64,000 nucleotides of DNA. Origin: Luteitalea sp. (GTDB taxonomy: Bacteria > Acidobacteriota > Vicinamibacteria > Vicinamibacterales > Vicinamibacteraceae). Position 1 is the first letter of the stretch; every line of letters begins with the position of its first letter. The DNA lies in NCBI GenBank assembly GCA_009377605.1, contig WHTT01000003.1, positions 62,001 to 126,000 of the forward strand, read 5' to 3'. Below are positions 34,627 to 43,436 of this stretch, piece by piece. The notes under the pieces were generated by a model, which was given only the letters and a program-made list of their open reading frames with translations, was not told the DNA's origin and searched no databases. Both the position numbers and the translations under genes were made by a program.

Positions 34627-35892
34627 TCACCTTCGGACTGGCACGATGCAGACCGCAGCGAGCAGGCAGACCAACGCGGTGACGCCAAAGACCGACGCTG
34701 TGTTCTCCGTGTGCTGGATCGTCAGGCCAATCAGCGGCTCGCCGGCCGCCGCGAAGGCGTAGGCGAACGCGTTCATCAGACCAACGCCGGTGCCGGCGTG
34801 CTGCCGGCCCAACAGATCCGGGCACAGTGCCCAGTACGCAGATTGTGGTCCGTAGACGAGAAAGCCTGCGACAAAGAGCAGGATCAACCCGAGAAGCGTA
34901 TGCTCCCGCGGCACGAGAGACATCGCCAGCGTGACGCCGGCTGCGAGCAGCAGGAGCAATGCGATCGGGCGGCTGCGATTCGCGCGAAACAACCGATCGG
35001 AGATGTATCCACTGGAGAGCGCCCCGACCGCCATGCCCAACGGCAGCGCCAGCGTGATCCAGACGCTCCCTGATTGTCCCTTCCAATCGTCGCCCAGGTA
35101 GTGGTAGGGCACCCAGATCAGCAAGCCGTAGCGTGCAAGACTCTCGAAGCCGATCGAGACGCTCGCGACGAGGAACCGCCAGTTCTTCAAGGCATGCGTA
35201 TACCGCTGAACGACGCCCTGGCGCTCCATCGCCTGCTCGTCGCTGGCCTCGTCTGACAGAGGCTCGAAGCCGAGATCCTCCGGCCGATCGCGCGCGAGGT
35301 AGAAGAACGTGATTCCTGCGCAGAGGAGCAGGATCACCGGCAGCCGGAATACCCACTGCCAGGAGAATCGATCCAGAACGAGGATGGCCGCGACGAATGT
35401 CAGGACCGAGGAGGAGCCGGCAGCAAAGACGTAGAATCCAAAGGCGCGCCCTCGCTCGGCCCGCTCGAACCAGTTCGAGAGGAGGCGGCTTCCCGGCGCC
35501 CAAGCGAGCGATTGGAAATAGCCGTTGGCGGCCCATGGTAAGAGCAGAGTCCAGAACGAGTGACCGAAGCTGGTCGCCCAATTCAAGGCAAATGAGCCGA
35601 CGGCTCCCAGTGTCATCATCCGGCGCGCGCCGAATCGGTCGCCCAGGTTCCCATTGATTGCCTGACCAATGCCGTAGCAGGCGAGCATCGCGCCGCTGAT
35701 CAGTCCCAGATGCGCCGGCGAGATGCTCAACTGCTCGTTGAGCGATTTCATCACCCAGCCAAAGTTCTGCCGGCCCGTGTAGAAGAACAGGTAGCAGAGC
35801 ATCAGGGCGACGAGCATGCGCAGCTGTGCGCGCCTGAACTCGGGCGTGCCGCTAGAGCGGAACGTACCATGGAATTGATTTCTAATCAACAA
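34627..35892 (-). CDS. MFS transporter of the organophosphate:phosphate antiporter type, candidate phosphonate carrier
   Basis: The 421-residue protein has 12 predicted helices. The N-terminal half contains FFYTGRQNFGWVMKSLNEQL, LGLISGAMLACYGIGQAING, NLGDRFGARRMMTLG and NGYFQSLAWAPGSRLLSNWF, the GlpT/UhpC-like pattern of the OPA family, whose members carry phosphorylated or phosphonate-like anions. The last helices (QSAYWALCPDLLGRQHAGTG) are also typical. In this cluster an alkylphosphonate is the likely cargo. No ATG lies at the right place. TTG at 35892 has GGAG five bases upstream, and a second TTG follows directly. It runs between the regulator gene and the catabolic genes on the same strand. 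Confidence 0.78.
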   Translation of the reverse strand: MLIRNQFHGTFRSSGTPEFRRAQLRMLVALMLCYLFFYTGRQNFGWVMKSLNEQLSISPAHLGLISGAMLACYGIGQAINGNLGDRFGARRMMTLGAVGSFALNWATSFGHSFWTLLLPWAANGYFQSLAWAPGSRLLSNWFERAERGRAFGFYVFAAGSSSVLTFVAAILVLDRFSWQWVFRLPVILLLCAGITFFYLARDRPEDLGFEPLSDEASDEQAMERQGVVQRYTHALKNWRFLVASVSIGFESLARYGLLIWVPYHYLGDDWKGQSGSVWITLALPLGMAVGALSSGYISDRLFRANRSRPIALLLLLAAGVTLAMSLVPREHTLLGLILLFVAGFLVYGPQSAYWALCPDLLGRQHAGTGVGLMNAFAYAFAAAGEPLIGLTIQHTENTASVFGVTALVCLLAAVCIVPVRR

Positions 35893-36001
35893 AGTGTCTC
35901 CGCCCTTGTGGCGGCGTCGGCCCGTCGGCGAGCCCAACGCGCCTTACCACTGTGGTTGGCGACCGCGCTCTCACCTGGCCGTGGTCGGACAGGCCGCCCC
36001 A

Positions 36002-36024
36002 GCGCCTCGCCGAGGCGTCCGTGA
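36002..36024. repeat. GCCTCGCCGAGGC palindromic repeat (copy 4, partial)
   Basis: GCGCCTCGCCGAGGCGTCCG lies 11 bases after the stop of the XRE-cupin gene, in the 142-base gap before the MFS gene start. Confidence 0.75.
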
Positions 36025-36034
36025 GACTCGTGCG

Positions 36035-36598
36035 TTAGGCGGAGCTCGGCTCCGAGAAGACGCACAGCACCTTCGCGGGGACGTGGTTCGGGTTGATGAG
36101 GCGATGCTTCACGTTCGCATCGAAATAGATCGAGTCGCCCGCGGCGAGATGGTACGTGTGCTCACCAAACTCGAAGTCCACGTTTCCCTCCAGCACCATC
36201 AGGAATTCCTCGCCTTCGTGGCCTAGAGCTTCCTGGCGGGCGACGCCAGATGGGACCGTGAGAAAGAACGGATCCATCATGCGACCCGATCGCTTGTGCG
36301 CCAACGCCTCGTAAACGATGCGCGATCCGGGCCGATCGCGCTCGACGACTTTCCGCTCGTTGCTGCGCACCAGCACGAGCTGAGGCTTCTGGTCGAGGCC
36401 TTCCATGAGCTTCGCCAACGAGATCCCAAGGACCTCGGCGATGCGTCCCAAGGCGGGGAGGGAGGGCGTGACGCGAAAGTTCTCCACCTTGGAGAGCCAG
36501 CTCCGCGTGAGCCCAGTTGCCGACGCCACCTGCTCCAGCGTCATCCTCCGTTCGATTCGCAATGCCTTGATGCGCTGGGCCAGCTCGACCAGGTTCAT
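36035..36598 (-). CDS. XRE-family regulator with C-terminal cupin domain
   Basis: The 187-residue protein has an HTH domain at about 5-60 ([20 protein letters not shown], then [20 protein letters not shown]) and a cupin sensor domain at about 105-185 with [40 protein letters not shown]. Regulators of this kind bind a small ligand in the cupin barrel and control the neighbouring catabolic genes. Its place as first gene of the minus-strand phosphonate run makes it the likely local regulator, perhaps responding to a phosphonate. The start at ATG 36598 is chosen from HTH position; the ribosome site is weak. Confidence 0.87.
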   Translation of the reverse strand: MNLVELAQRIKALRIERRMTLEQVASATGLTRSWLSKVENFRVTPSLPALGRIAEVLGISLAKLMEGLDQKPQLVLVRSNERKVVERDRPGSRIVYEALAHKRSGRMMDPFFLTVPSGVARQEALGHEGEEFLMVLEGNVDFEFGEHTYHLAAGDSIYFDANVKHRLINPNHVPAKVLCVFSEPSSA

Positions 36599-36633
36599 CA
36601 AGGATGAATCGTAGCCGCTCACGGGCAACTGCC

Positions 36634-36836
36634 ACAAGGGCACAAGGGATCAAGGGGTCAAGGGGTCAAGGGATCGAGGGCCCTAGGGATCAAGATCACG
36701 GTTGCTCGCAGCGTCCGATGCTTCTCCATTTTCCCTAGACCCCCATAGACCCTCAGACCCTTCGACCTTTCGACCCCTTGACCCCTTGACCCCTTGACCC
36801 CTTGACCCCTTGACCCCTTGACCCCTTGATCCCTAG
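36634..36836. repeat. CAAGGGGTC / GACCCCTTG repeat arms forming a large hairpin
   Basis: The left arm (36634-36692) repeats CAAGGGGTCAAGGGGTCAAG-type units, and the right arm (36731-36836) repeats GACCCCTTG about eight times in exact tandem from 36771 to 36829. The arms are inverse complements. The right arm contains the TAG stop codon of the TonB receptor gene. The same type of tract is at 58071-58124. Confidence 0.88.
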
Positions 36837-39800
36837 AAATTGACCTTCAACCCGAGCTGAACGATGCGGGCGTCGCCCGCGCTGTTGACCACGCCGAAGT
36901 TGGACGTTCCAAGCGCGGCGCCCGGGTCGCCGAAGGGTGGCGTGTTGGTGGCGTTGAACAACTCGGCGCGGAACTGGAGGCTGGCGCCTTCTGTTGGACG
37001 GAACGTCTTGAAGATCGCCAGATCCAAGCTCCGGTACCCGGGACCGAGCAACGGATTGCGCGACGTGTCGCCAAAGGTGAACGGCTCGTTGGGCACGAAG
37101 CAATCGGTATCGAACCAACGGTCGAGGCTTCGTTCAGACCGACTCAAGGTGCCGTCGCAGACACGGTTGGGTCGATCGGTGCCGCCGGTATTGGACGGGT
37201 TGCCAGACATGCTGATGTAGATCGGACGTCCGGATTGCAACGTGAGGATGCCTCCGACCGACCAGCCTCCGAGCACCGCGTTGACCACGCCCGGACTCTT
37301 GGACAGGAATCGTTGCCCGTGACCGACGGGCAGCTCATAGTTCACGCTCGAGACGAAGCGGTGCGGCCGATGCTCATCGGCCAGGGACCACTCGGCCGCG
37401 AGGTTGCGTGGGTCCTGCGGCCGCGTGGGTGCCTGCCGCCCTGCCAGCTCTCCGCCCACGGCATCAGCCATGGCTTTGGACCACGTGTAGGCGGCGACCA
37501 AGTGCAGGCCCTGCGAGAAGCGCTTTTCGACCCGCGTTTCCAGCGCGTGGTAGCTCGATCGCGCTGTCCATTCACGACGATAGACGTCGGCAAGCGAGAC
37601 GGGCTGATCGATGCCCGGCACCTCCACCTCGGTGTACGGCCGGCGAGGGTTGACCTCACCCGGACCAGGGACTGGCGCGTTGGGGTCCAGCGTGGTCAGC
37701 AGATTGCTTCCCTTCGTGCCGACATAGCCGATCTCCACGCTGACATCCACGGCAATCTCGCGTTGGATCGTGAGATTCCAGTGCTGGGCGTACGATGAGG
37801 GATTGTCCTGCTGGACGGAGATCATCTGTAGGTCCGACAAGCCCGTAGTGAGCGCGTCTGGGGGGAACCCGTCGCGCAGCGACATGACCGGATCGATGGT
37901 GCCGGCGAGCAGAGTCGAGGTGAGATGGAAAGGCGGCCCGGAGCCCATGTAGCGGTCGCCGGTATGGTCATTGACACCGTAGAAGATGCCGTATCCGGCA
38001 CGCACGACCGTTCGATCGCTTGGCTTGTAGGCGACGCCGAGCCGTGGCGCGAAGTTGTTGTGGCGCGGATCCACGAGCGCTCGCTCGCGGAGGCTGTCGC
38101 CCTGAACGGTCTGGAGCGTGGGGTTGGCCGGGTCCGTGTCGATGTCGTAGTTCGACCAACGATCCTCGGCCTCCCACCATGGCGTGAGGTAGTCGTACCG
38201 CAGACCCAGGTTGAGCGTGAGCCGGCTGGTGGCGCGGAAATCGTGCTGCAGGTACAAGCCATAGAACCCTCGTCTTTGGTCGAAGGTATTCAACGTGGTG
38301 ACATCCGCCCGCCGGGCGGCACCGAGGAGCAAGTCGGCAATGGCGTGTCCGCCAACGCGGGGTGTGAGCTGACGCGTGAACCGACCATCGAAGAAGAGGC
38401 GTCCATTGGCGTACCGATAGTGTGTCTGTTCCACACGCACCAATCGGACCTCGCCACCCATCTTTAGCGCGTGGCGGCCGCGGGTATAGGTGAAATCGCT
38501 CGCGATGTGCAGCACGTCGGACGTGGGCAGCGACGCCCCTGTGTGTCCGAGGTTCTGATAACCGGTGAGCTGCGCGTCCACCATGCCGGGAAGTGGGATC
38601 AAGCCCTGTAGCCCGATCTGCGCGTTGATGTCCTCGTCTGTCGGGGCGCTGCGCTCGGTTGGCAAGTGGTTGTAGCCCACGCGGGTCGAGCTGAAGAGCG
38701 ATCCGCTGAAGATGCGGCTGTAGCTCACGACGCCAGAGCGGGGACGGTTCGAGAAGCCCATCGGCCCGGTGCCTCCGCCCCAGGCCGGTGCCGGCAGGGC
38801 GCCGTCGATCCCACCGTCCTTCTTCCAGTTGCTGTAGCTGAAGCGTCCGAACAGGCTGTCGCGCGGGCTGAGGACGTGATCCACGCGCAAGTGGAATTGC
38901 GCCGCGTCCTCGTGCGCGAGCGGGTTCCACAAGTAGTTGTTCGAGAACCCTGGCCGGTTCGGCAGTGGGTAGAGCGACACCAGCTCGACGCCGACAGGAT
39001 CGAGCCGATCAGCGGGGATGCGGTTGCTTGGAAACGGCTGCCGCTGGTCGGTGGCGGCGTCGTAGGTGAGCGGATCGAAAACCTGCACCGGCTCATCGGC
39101 GAGCAGCGACTGCGAGAAGTCGCCGTTCCGCTCGAGCTCGGTCGGGACCGTCGCCAGAACCGTCCGCGACGTTCTGAGCCGGCTCCCTTCGTAATTGAAG
39201 AAGAAGAACGTGCGGTTCGCGAAGACCGGTCCGCCGAGCTGGCCGCCGAACTGGTCACGACGATATGGCGGGATGGGCTCATCGGGATCCGCGAAGAAGT
39301 TGCGTGCTGCGAGGCGATGGTGGCGGTTGAACTCGAACAGCCCACCCTGGTACGTATTGGAGCCCGCCTTCAGCGAAACGTTGACGGCCGCGCCAAGGCC
39401 GCCGCCGAATTCTGCCGAATAGGCGTTCGTCTGTACCTTGAACTCCTGAATCGCGTCCACCGAAGGCCGAACGCCTTCCAGCGTGTTCGACGTTCCAGCA
39501 TGCTGGTAGTTCTGGTTGTCGATCCCGTCCAACAGGTATGTGTTGTGGCTCGCGCGCAAGCCGCCCGACGAGAAGCCTCCTCCTCGCGCACCGGATGCCG
39601 GCGGGTTGGTGCCTGCGGTCAGCCGGGCGAGTTGGAGGTAGTTGCGACCGTCCAACGGCAGGTCGACAATGCGGTTTCCGCTGATGACCTCCCCGCGAGA
39701 GGCTTCGGTCGCCTGCAGGAGCGGTCCGTCGGCGGTCACCGTCACTTCATCGGTGATGTCGCCGACCTCGAGCGACAGATCGACAGTGGCCTCCTGTTGG

Positions 39801-40105
39801 ATGGCCAGCGTGACGCCAGCGCGGGTCGTGCGCTCGAAGCCGGGCGCCTCGGCGGTGATCGTATACGTCCCAATCGGCAGCGGCGCCGAGCGGTAGAAGC
39901 CATGCGTATCAGTCGTGGCTTCGTAGCTCCGATTGGTGTCCACGTGTGTCATCACCACTCGCGCGCCCGGAATGACAGCGTCGCTGCTGTCCCGGACGCT
40001 GCCCAGAATCAGACCCTGCGCTACCTGCGCCATAGCGGGCGGAGCGAGCAGCGCCCCAACGCACATCGTCAAGAAAGCTGGAGGACCCAGTCCAGATAGC
40101 CGCAT
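36833..40105 (-). CDS. TonB-dependent receptor, Oar-like, with carboxypeptidase-regulatory-like N-terminal domain
   Basis: The 1090-residue outer-membrane protein has a signal peptide (AFLTMCVGALLAPPAMA). A CarboxypepD_reg-like beta-sandwich at about 30-115 follows (GSVRDSSDAVIPGARVVMTH, TDTHGFYRSAPLPIGTYTI), then a plug region with LPLDGRNYLQLARLTAGTNP and YLLDGIDNQNYQHAG, and a long barrel ending LRAELFNATNTPPFGDPG and QLGLKVNF. These receptors import or bind large substrates using TonB energy, and they are very numerous in acidobacteria. The ATG has GGGAGG seven bases upstream. The AraC gene is divergent, 241 bases away, and may regulate it. Confidence 0.9.
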   Translation of the reverse strand: MRLSGLGPPAFLTMCVGALLAPPAMAQVAQGLILGSVRDSSDAVIPGARVVMTHVDTNRSYEATTDTHGFYRSAPLPIGTYTITAEAPGFERTTRAGVTLAIQQEATVDLSLEVGDITDEVTVTADGPLLQATEASRGEVISGNRIVDLPLDGRNYLQLARLTAGTNPPASGARGGGFSSGGLRASHNTYLLDGIDNQNYQHAGTSNTLEGVRPSVDAIQEFKVQTNAYSAEFGGGLGAAVNVSLKAGSNTYQGGLFEFNRHHRLAARNFFADPDEPIPPYRRDQFGGQLGGPVFANRTFFFFNYEGSRLRTSRTVLATVPTELERNGDFSQSLLADEPVQVFDPLTYDAATDQRQPFPSNRIPADRLDPVGVELVSLYPLPNRPGFSNNYLWNPLAHEDAAQFHLRVDHVLSPRDSLFGRFSYSNWKKDGGIDGALPAPAWGGGTGPMGFSNRPRSGVVSYSRIFSGSLFSSTRVGYNHLPTERSAPTDEDINAQIGLQGLIPLPGMVDAQLTGYQNLGHTGASLPTSDVLHIASDFTYTRGRHALKMGGEVRLVRVEQTHYRYANGRLFFDGRFTRQLTPRVGGHAIADLLLGAARRADVTTLNTFDQRRGFYGLYLQHDFRATSRLTLNLGLRYDYLTPWWEAEDRWSNYDIDTDPANPTLQTVQGDSLRERALVDPRHNNFAPRLGVAYKPSDRTVVRAGYGIFYGVNDHTGDRYMGSGPPFHLTSTLLAGTIDPVMSLRDGFPPDALTTGLSDLQMISVQQDNPSSYAQHWNLTIQREIAVDVSVEIGYVGTKGSNLLTTLDPNAPVPGPGEVNPRRPYTEVEVPGIDQPVSLADVYRREWTARSSYHALETRVEKRFSQGLHLVAAYTWSKAMADAVGGELAGRQAPTRPQDPRNLAAEWSLADEHRPHRFVSSVNYELPVGHGQRFLSKSPGVVNAVLGGWSVGGILTLQSGRPIYISMSGNPSNTGGTDRPNRVCDGTLSRSERSLDRWFDTDCFVPNEPFTFGDTSRNPLLGPGYRSLDLAIFKTFRPTEGASLQFRAELFNATNTPPFGDPGAALGTSNFGVVNSAGDARIVQLGLKVNF

Positions 40106-40346
40106 CGGTCACCTCCCTCGCCGCAGCATTTTCGTCATACTGGCGTTACGCTACCGACAACAAACGTGATTAAGAATCAACGCAAGGATCGCACAAGTTC
40201 GCGATTACGCAAGTGTTATTTTGTTGTTACATCAGCGGTTACGAGGAAAGCCGGAGCGTGGGTCTCCCGGTACCACGATGGTAGGTGCTTCTATAGTACG
40301 ATTGCGCTACAGGATGTCGAAAAGGTGAGCGTGTTGAGGCGAACCG

Positions 40347-41297
40347 ATGGGCACCGAGCAGCTTGAGTGGTGGGAGCCGGCCGAGCCTGCGGAACGAGAG
40401 ATTCAGTCCCGCACGGAGCTCATGCGGCTCGGGGTGGGCTTGGTCGAAGACGTCCGTTCTGGCGCCCCGGCTCGTTCGCGTGGACCTGAAGGGTTCTCCC
40501 CAGACTTCCAGGTTTGCTTTCCGTATCGCGGCATGTTCGTGTGGCACGTCCGTGGCGCCGAGGTCGTCGGCGATGCAAACCAAGTGCTGTTCGTGACGGG
40601 CGGAGAAGACTGTCGCATCAGCCATCCCGTCTCCGGTGGCTACCGTGAGCTCATCATCACACCGGAGCCCTGCGTTCTTCCGGATGTCGTGGGTGAGAGC
40701 GGAATCCCTCTACCGGGGCATCCGCTGTTCCGCAGCCGCGCGCGCCGGGTACAGCCGTACCTGCAGAGCCTTCGCGCGCGCTTCCTTGCCTGGGCAAACA
40801 GCGAGTCGAGCGACGGGGAGCTCGCAGCCGAGGAGCTGGTGCTGGCGCTGCTCCGTGCAGCGCTCGACGCGAACGCTCCAAATGGCGAGGTGAGCAGCTC
40901 GACGCGGCGCTTGATCCGACAGACGAAGGAGTATCTCGAGGCGGAGCTGGCCAGCCCGATACGGCTCGCCGACATCGGACGCGTGGTTGGCGCATCCCCG
41001 GCGTATCTCACGCACGTGTTTCGATCGGTCGAAGGGATCTCGCTGCACCAATACCTGATGCAGTTGCGTCTTGCGCGTGCGCTCGTCGAGCTACCGCACG
41101 CAAATAGCCTGACGGCGCTGGCCCTCGAGGTCGGCTTTTCGAGCCACAGTCATTTCACGGCGGCGTTTCGGCGCGCGTTTGGTGCGACCCCGTCGGAGTT
41201 CCGGCAGACCTCGCGTACTCGCTTGCCTCCATCGGCTTTGGAGCACACGACGCCTGAAGCTACTTCTGTGTGGAACCGGACGCGTCGAGCGCTTTGA
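40347..41297 (+). CDS. AraC/XylS family transcriptional regulator
   Basis: The 316-residue protein has an N-terminal cupin-like sensing region (VCFPYRGMFVWHVRGAEVVG, FVTGGEDCRISHPVSGGYRE) and a C-terminal pair of HTH motifs: IRLADIGRVVGASPAYLTHV and LTALALEVGFSSHSHFTAAF, closing with AFGATPSEFR. The effector is unknown. It is divergent from the TonB receptor gene and a plausible regulator of it. Its last 38 bases overlap the convergent ompH-like gene. Confidence 0.88.
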   Translation: MGTEQLEWWEPAEPAEREIQSRTELMRLGVGLVEDVRSGAPARSRGPEGFSPDFQVCFPYRGMFVWHVRGAEVVGDANQVLFVTGGEDCRISHPVSGGYRELIITPEPCVLPDVVGESGIPLPGHPLFRSRARRVQPYLQSLRARFLAWANSESSDGELAAEELVLALLRAALDANAPNGEVSSSTRRLIRQTKEYLEAELASPIRLADIGRVVGASPAYLTHVFRSVEGISLHQYLMQLRLARALVELPHANSLTALALEVGFSSHSHFTAAFRRAFGATPSEFRQTSRTRLPPSALEHTTPEATSVWNRTRRAL

Positions 41298-41886
41298 TCA
41301 CGTCTTGCGTGACGTCGATTCCGCGATCCACCCAGACCACCGTCTGGCGATTGAGGACGGCATGCAGCCCTTTATCGGTCGCGACTTTTTCGATGACGGG
41401 CAGCAGCTTCTGCTGCAGCTCCTCATGGACCCGCGTGGCGAAACGACTGACCTCGTTGTTGGCAACCTGCGCTTGGTACTGAAGGTCGAGCTGCAGCTTC
41501 TCCGCCTCCTCGCGTAGCTTCTCGAGCGCCTCCGGATTCATTACCGAGGCCCCCTCCTGAATCTTCTTCTGAGCCTCTTCGAGCGCCTTCTGATTCGGTG
41601 CAAGCTCGGCGCGCTTCTTGGCCTGCAGGTCCTGGATCTGCTTGGTGGCCGCTTTTCCAGGCGCGGACTCCTGCGCAATGACGTCCAGGTCGATGTATCC
41701 CACCCTGGCACCCTCCGGAAAGGGCCGCGGTGGCCGCGCTTTCGATTGCGCCCCGGCCTGACTGGCCGGCGGCGCCGTCGCTTGCTGCGCGTGCAATCGT
41801 TCCTGGTACCCGGGCAGCAGGCCGACACTGACCGCGAGGCTCAGCGCTGAAACCGTGAGATTCCGTTTCATCTGGTGTTTTCTCAT
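41260..41886 (-). CDS. OmpH/Skp-like periplasmic chaperone
   Basis: The 208-residue protein has a signal peptide (LTVSALSLAVSVGLLPG). A short beta strand region with GARVGYIDLDVIAQESAPGK follows, then a long helical hairpin (ATKQIQDLQAKKRAELAPNQ, EALEKLREEAEKLQLDLQYQ), and a closing strand segment VIEKVATDKGLHAVLNRQTV. This is the Skp layout: jellyfish-like trimers holding unfolded outer-membrane proteins. The ATG at 41886 has AGGAG directly upstream (two-base gap); the ATG at 41871 is the alternative. A half copy of the GCCTCG repeat lies 28 bases upstream at 41914-41931. Confidence 0.85.
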   Translation of the reverse strand: MRKHQMKRNLTVSALSLAVSVGLLPGYQERLHAQQATAPPASQAGAQSKARPPRPFPEGARVGYIDLDVIAQESAPGKAATKQIQDLQAKKRAELAPNQKALEEAQKKIQEGASVMNPEALEKLREEAEKLQLDLQYQAQVANNEVSRFATRVHEELQQKLLPVIEKVATDKGLHAVLNRQTVVWVDRGIDVTQDVIKALDASGSTQK

Positions 41887-41913
41887 AACTCCTGATCGTG
41901 ACATGGTTTCTAG

Positions 41914-41931
41914 GTAGGGCCGCCTCGGCGG
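41914..41931. repeat. GTAGGGCCGCCTCGGCG half-copy of the palindromic family
   Basis: The sequence begins like the other copies (CTAGGTAGGGCCGCCTCG) but breaks off in the middle of the palindrome. The bases up to 42074 hold no supported gene. Confidence 0.6.
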
Positions 41932-42074
41932 GAAAGACCGACCATTTCTGCAGTGAGACGTGCAAGAAGCGGTTCACGGCGGATCCGCAGACGTATTCCA
42001 ACCACAAATAGAGACCGACTGCATGGCCAGTCCGACATCCCGTCCTGGATGCAAGAGCTCACATGATGGAGCGG

Positions 42075-42964
42075 CTACTGCACAGGCGAGGTCGGCTGTT
42101 CCGGCGTGAACGGTGTACCCGCTTCCGAGGCCTTGGGGAGCCGCTCGACGGGACTGGTCTTGCCGCTGTGGATCTCGAGCAAGCGATGATGCGTGGCCTT
42201 TGCCGCGGCAACCATTTCGGCGTAAGCCTGATCGGTCACATCGACGAATCCGATGTTGTAGTTCTCGCCGTCTCGACGTCCTGTAGCTGGTTGGTCGAGC
42301 CATTGGAACCGCCGTAAGGACAACGGTCGTTTGAAGCGTCGTCTTGCAGGGCTGCATCCTCCGCAGCCCAGGCTCCCTTCAGGTCGTCGAGCGACTGCAC
42401 CTTACCGGGCCACTCAGCGTGCGCATACTGCCCGAGCTCGTCCACGAGCGGATTACCCTCGAGCACGGCGTCGCCGGGATCCACCTTGGCCAGGGACACG
42501 GATCGGATCTCGAGCGTTGGTGAGGCGACCGGATAGTGCATGATCACGGTCAACGCGCGAACCTCTGTGGTCGGGCCATGCCGGCTGCTTCCGAGGTTGA
42601 TCCAATACGAGCCGCGCGGCTGGTGGAAGGTGGCGGCGAGGTCGATGCCATCGCCGGCCGGCGACCGATAGAAGCGCAGCGGAATGGAGGCGCGCACCCA
42701 CACGCCAGCCAAAGGATGGATCCGCTTCGTGACGCGTCCGCTCGTCGTCTCGAGCCCAAGCTCGAATCGCTGCGAGGAGGAGGCCTTGAGCTCGAGCACC
42801 AGAAACTCGTATGGTGTCCAATCGCTGGGCAGCTCTCGGTCCAGCTCCTCGAGCAGCCACGTGTGCTCGGACGTTGTGCCGGTGAACGTCGTCTGCACGG
42901 AGGGCGCGGCACGCACCGTGACTACGACAAGGGCAGCGACGAGGGTAAGACCGATGCGAAGCAT
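42075..42964 (-). pseudogene. Gutted glycoside-hydrolase-like gene (head and tail only)
   Basis: The 5' part from ATG 42964 encodes a signal (LRIGLTLVAALVVVTVRA) and a domain with WLLEELDRELPSDWTPYEFL, PAGDGIDLAATFHQPRGSYW, and NPLVDELGQYAHAEWPGKVQ then LKGAWAAEDAALQ. In agarase-like glycoside hydrolases such a segment leads into the catalytic barrel. Here it runs at about 42320 into another frame reading RRFQWLDQPATGRRDGENYN and IGFVDVTDQAYAEMVAAAKA, which is the C-terminal end of the same kind of enzyme. The catalytic domain is gone. The family call is from memory and moderate. Confidence 0.7.
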
Positions 42965-43007
42965 GGGGATATTTTGGGACGAGTGACAGAAGGGTCGGCG
43001 TTGGTCG

Positions 43008-43436
43008 CTATTCACTCGTACTGCGTGCAGCCGCATAGACCTTGTTGGCGATCTTCCATTCATCGCCGACTTTCAGCAGCACGAAATAGTCGGTGAACGT
43101 CGTCGCGCCATGAACGAGTGTGGCACGGGCCATTGCCGCGTTGCCGGAAACGTCCACGCTATCGATGGTCCGGCGACGTGACGCCTCGTCTTGAGCTGGC
43201 TTGCCCGTGAAGAGCGCACAGTATTCTTCGAGGGTCCACGAAACGAACTTACCGTCACGCATGCCCTCGATGTGGGCCGTCGGCAGGAACGCCTTGCGCA
43301 TGTAAGACGGGTCGCCCGTCGCGTGCCCCATCAGATAGTGTTTCAAGGGCATGCGCATAGCTTTGTCTGTTTCAGTTGCCCCGACGATGGAAGCGAGCAG
43401 CAGAACGGCGCAGAGCGCCAAGGATCGGCGAGCCAT
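43008..43436 (-). CDS. Secreted lumazine-binding-like / NTF2-fold protein
   Basis: The 142-residue protein has a signal peptide (SLALCAVLLLASIVGATE). An NTF2-like fold of the putative lumazine-binding type follows (LKHYLMGHATGDPSYMRKAF, TAHIEGMRDGKFVSWTLEEY, GATTFTDYFVLLKVGDEWKI, NKVYAAARS). Members are small proteins of unknown role, often secreted in acidobacteria and Bacteroidetes. It is complete and lies 43 bases upstream of the gutted glycoside hydrolase on the same strand. Confidence 0.82.
   Translation of the reverse strand: MARRSLALCAVLLLASIVGATETDKAMRMPLKHYLMGHATGDPSYMRKAFLPTAHIEGMRDGKFVSWTLEEYCALFTGKPAQDEASRRRTIDSVDVSGNAAMARATLVHGATTFTDYFVLLKVGDEWKIANKVYAAARSTSE

Noticed and set aside
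34469-35581. Upstream extension of the alcohol dehydrogenase frame to 733 residues
   Set aside because: The extra part is read from the CACGAAG repeat and from a wrong frame of the MFS gene; the true start has a ribosome site at 34465.
36774-36829. A CRISPR-like array
   Set aside because: The units are nine bases long in direct tandem without spacers, so this is a simple tandem repeat.
38666-40099. A 477-residue open frame antisense to the TonB receptor
   Set aside because: It runs exactly opposite a well-supported receptor gene and is full of Arg, Val and Ala without any domain pattern; it is a GC-rich shadow.
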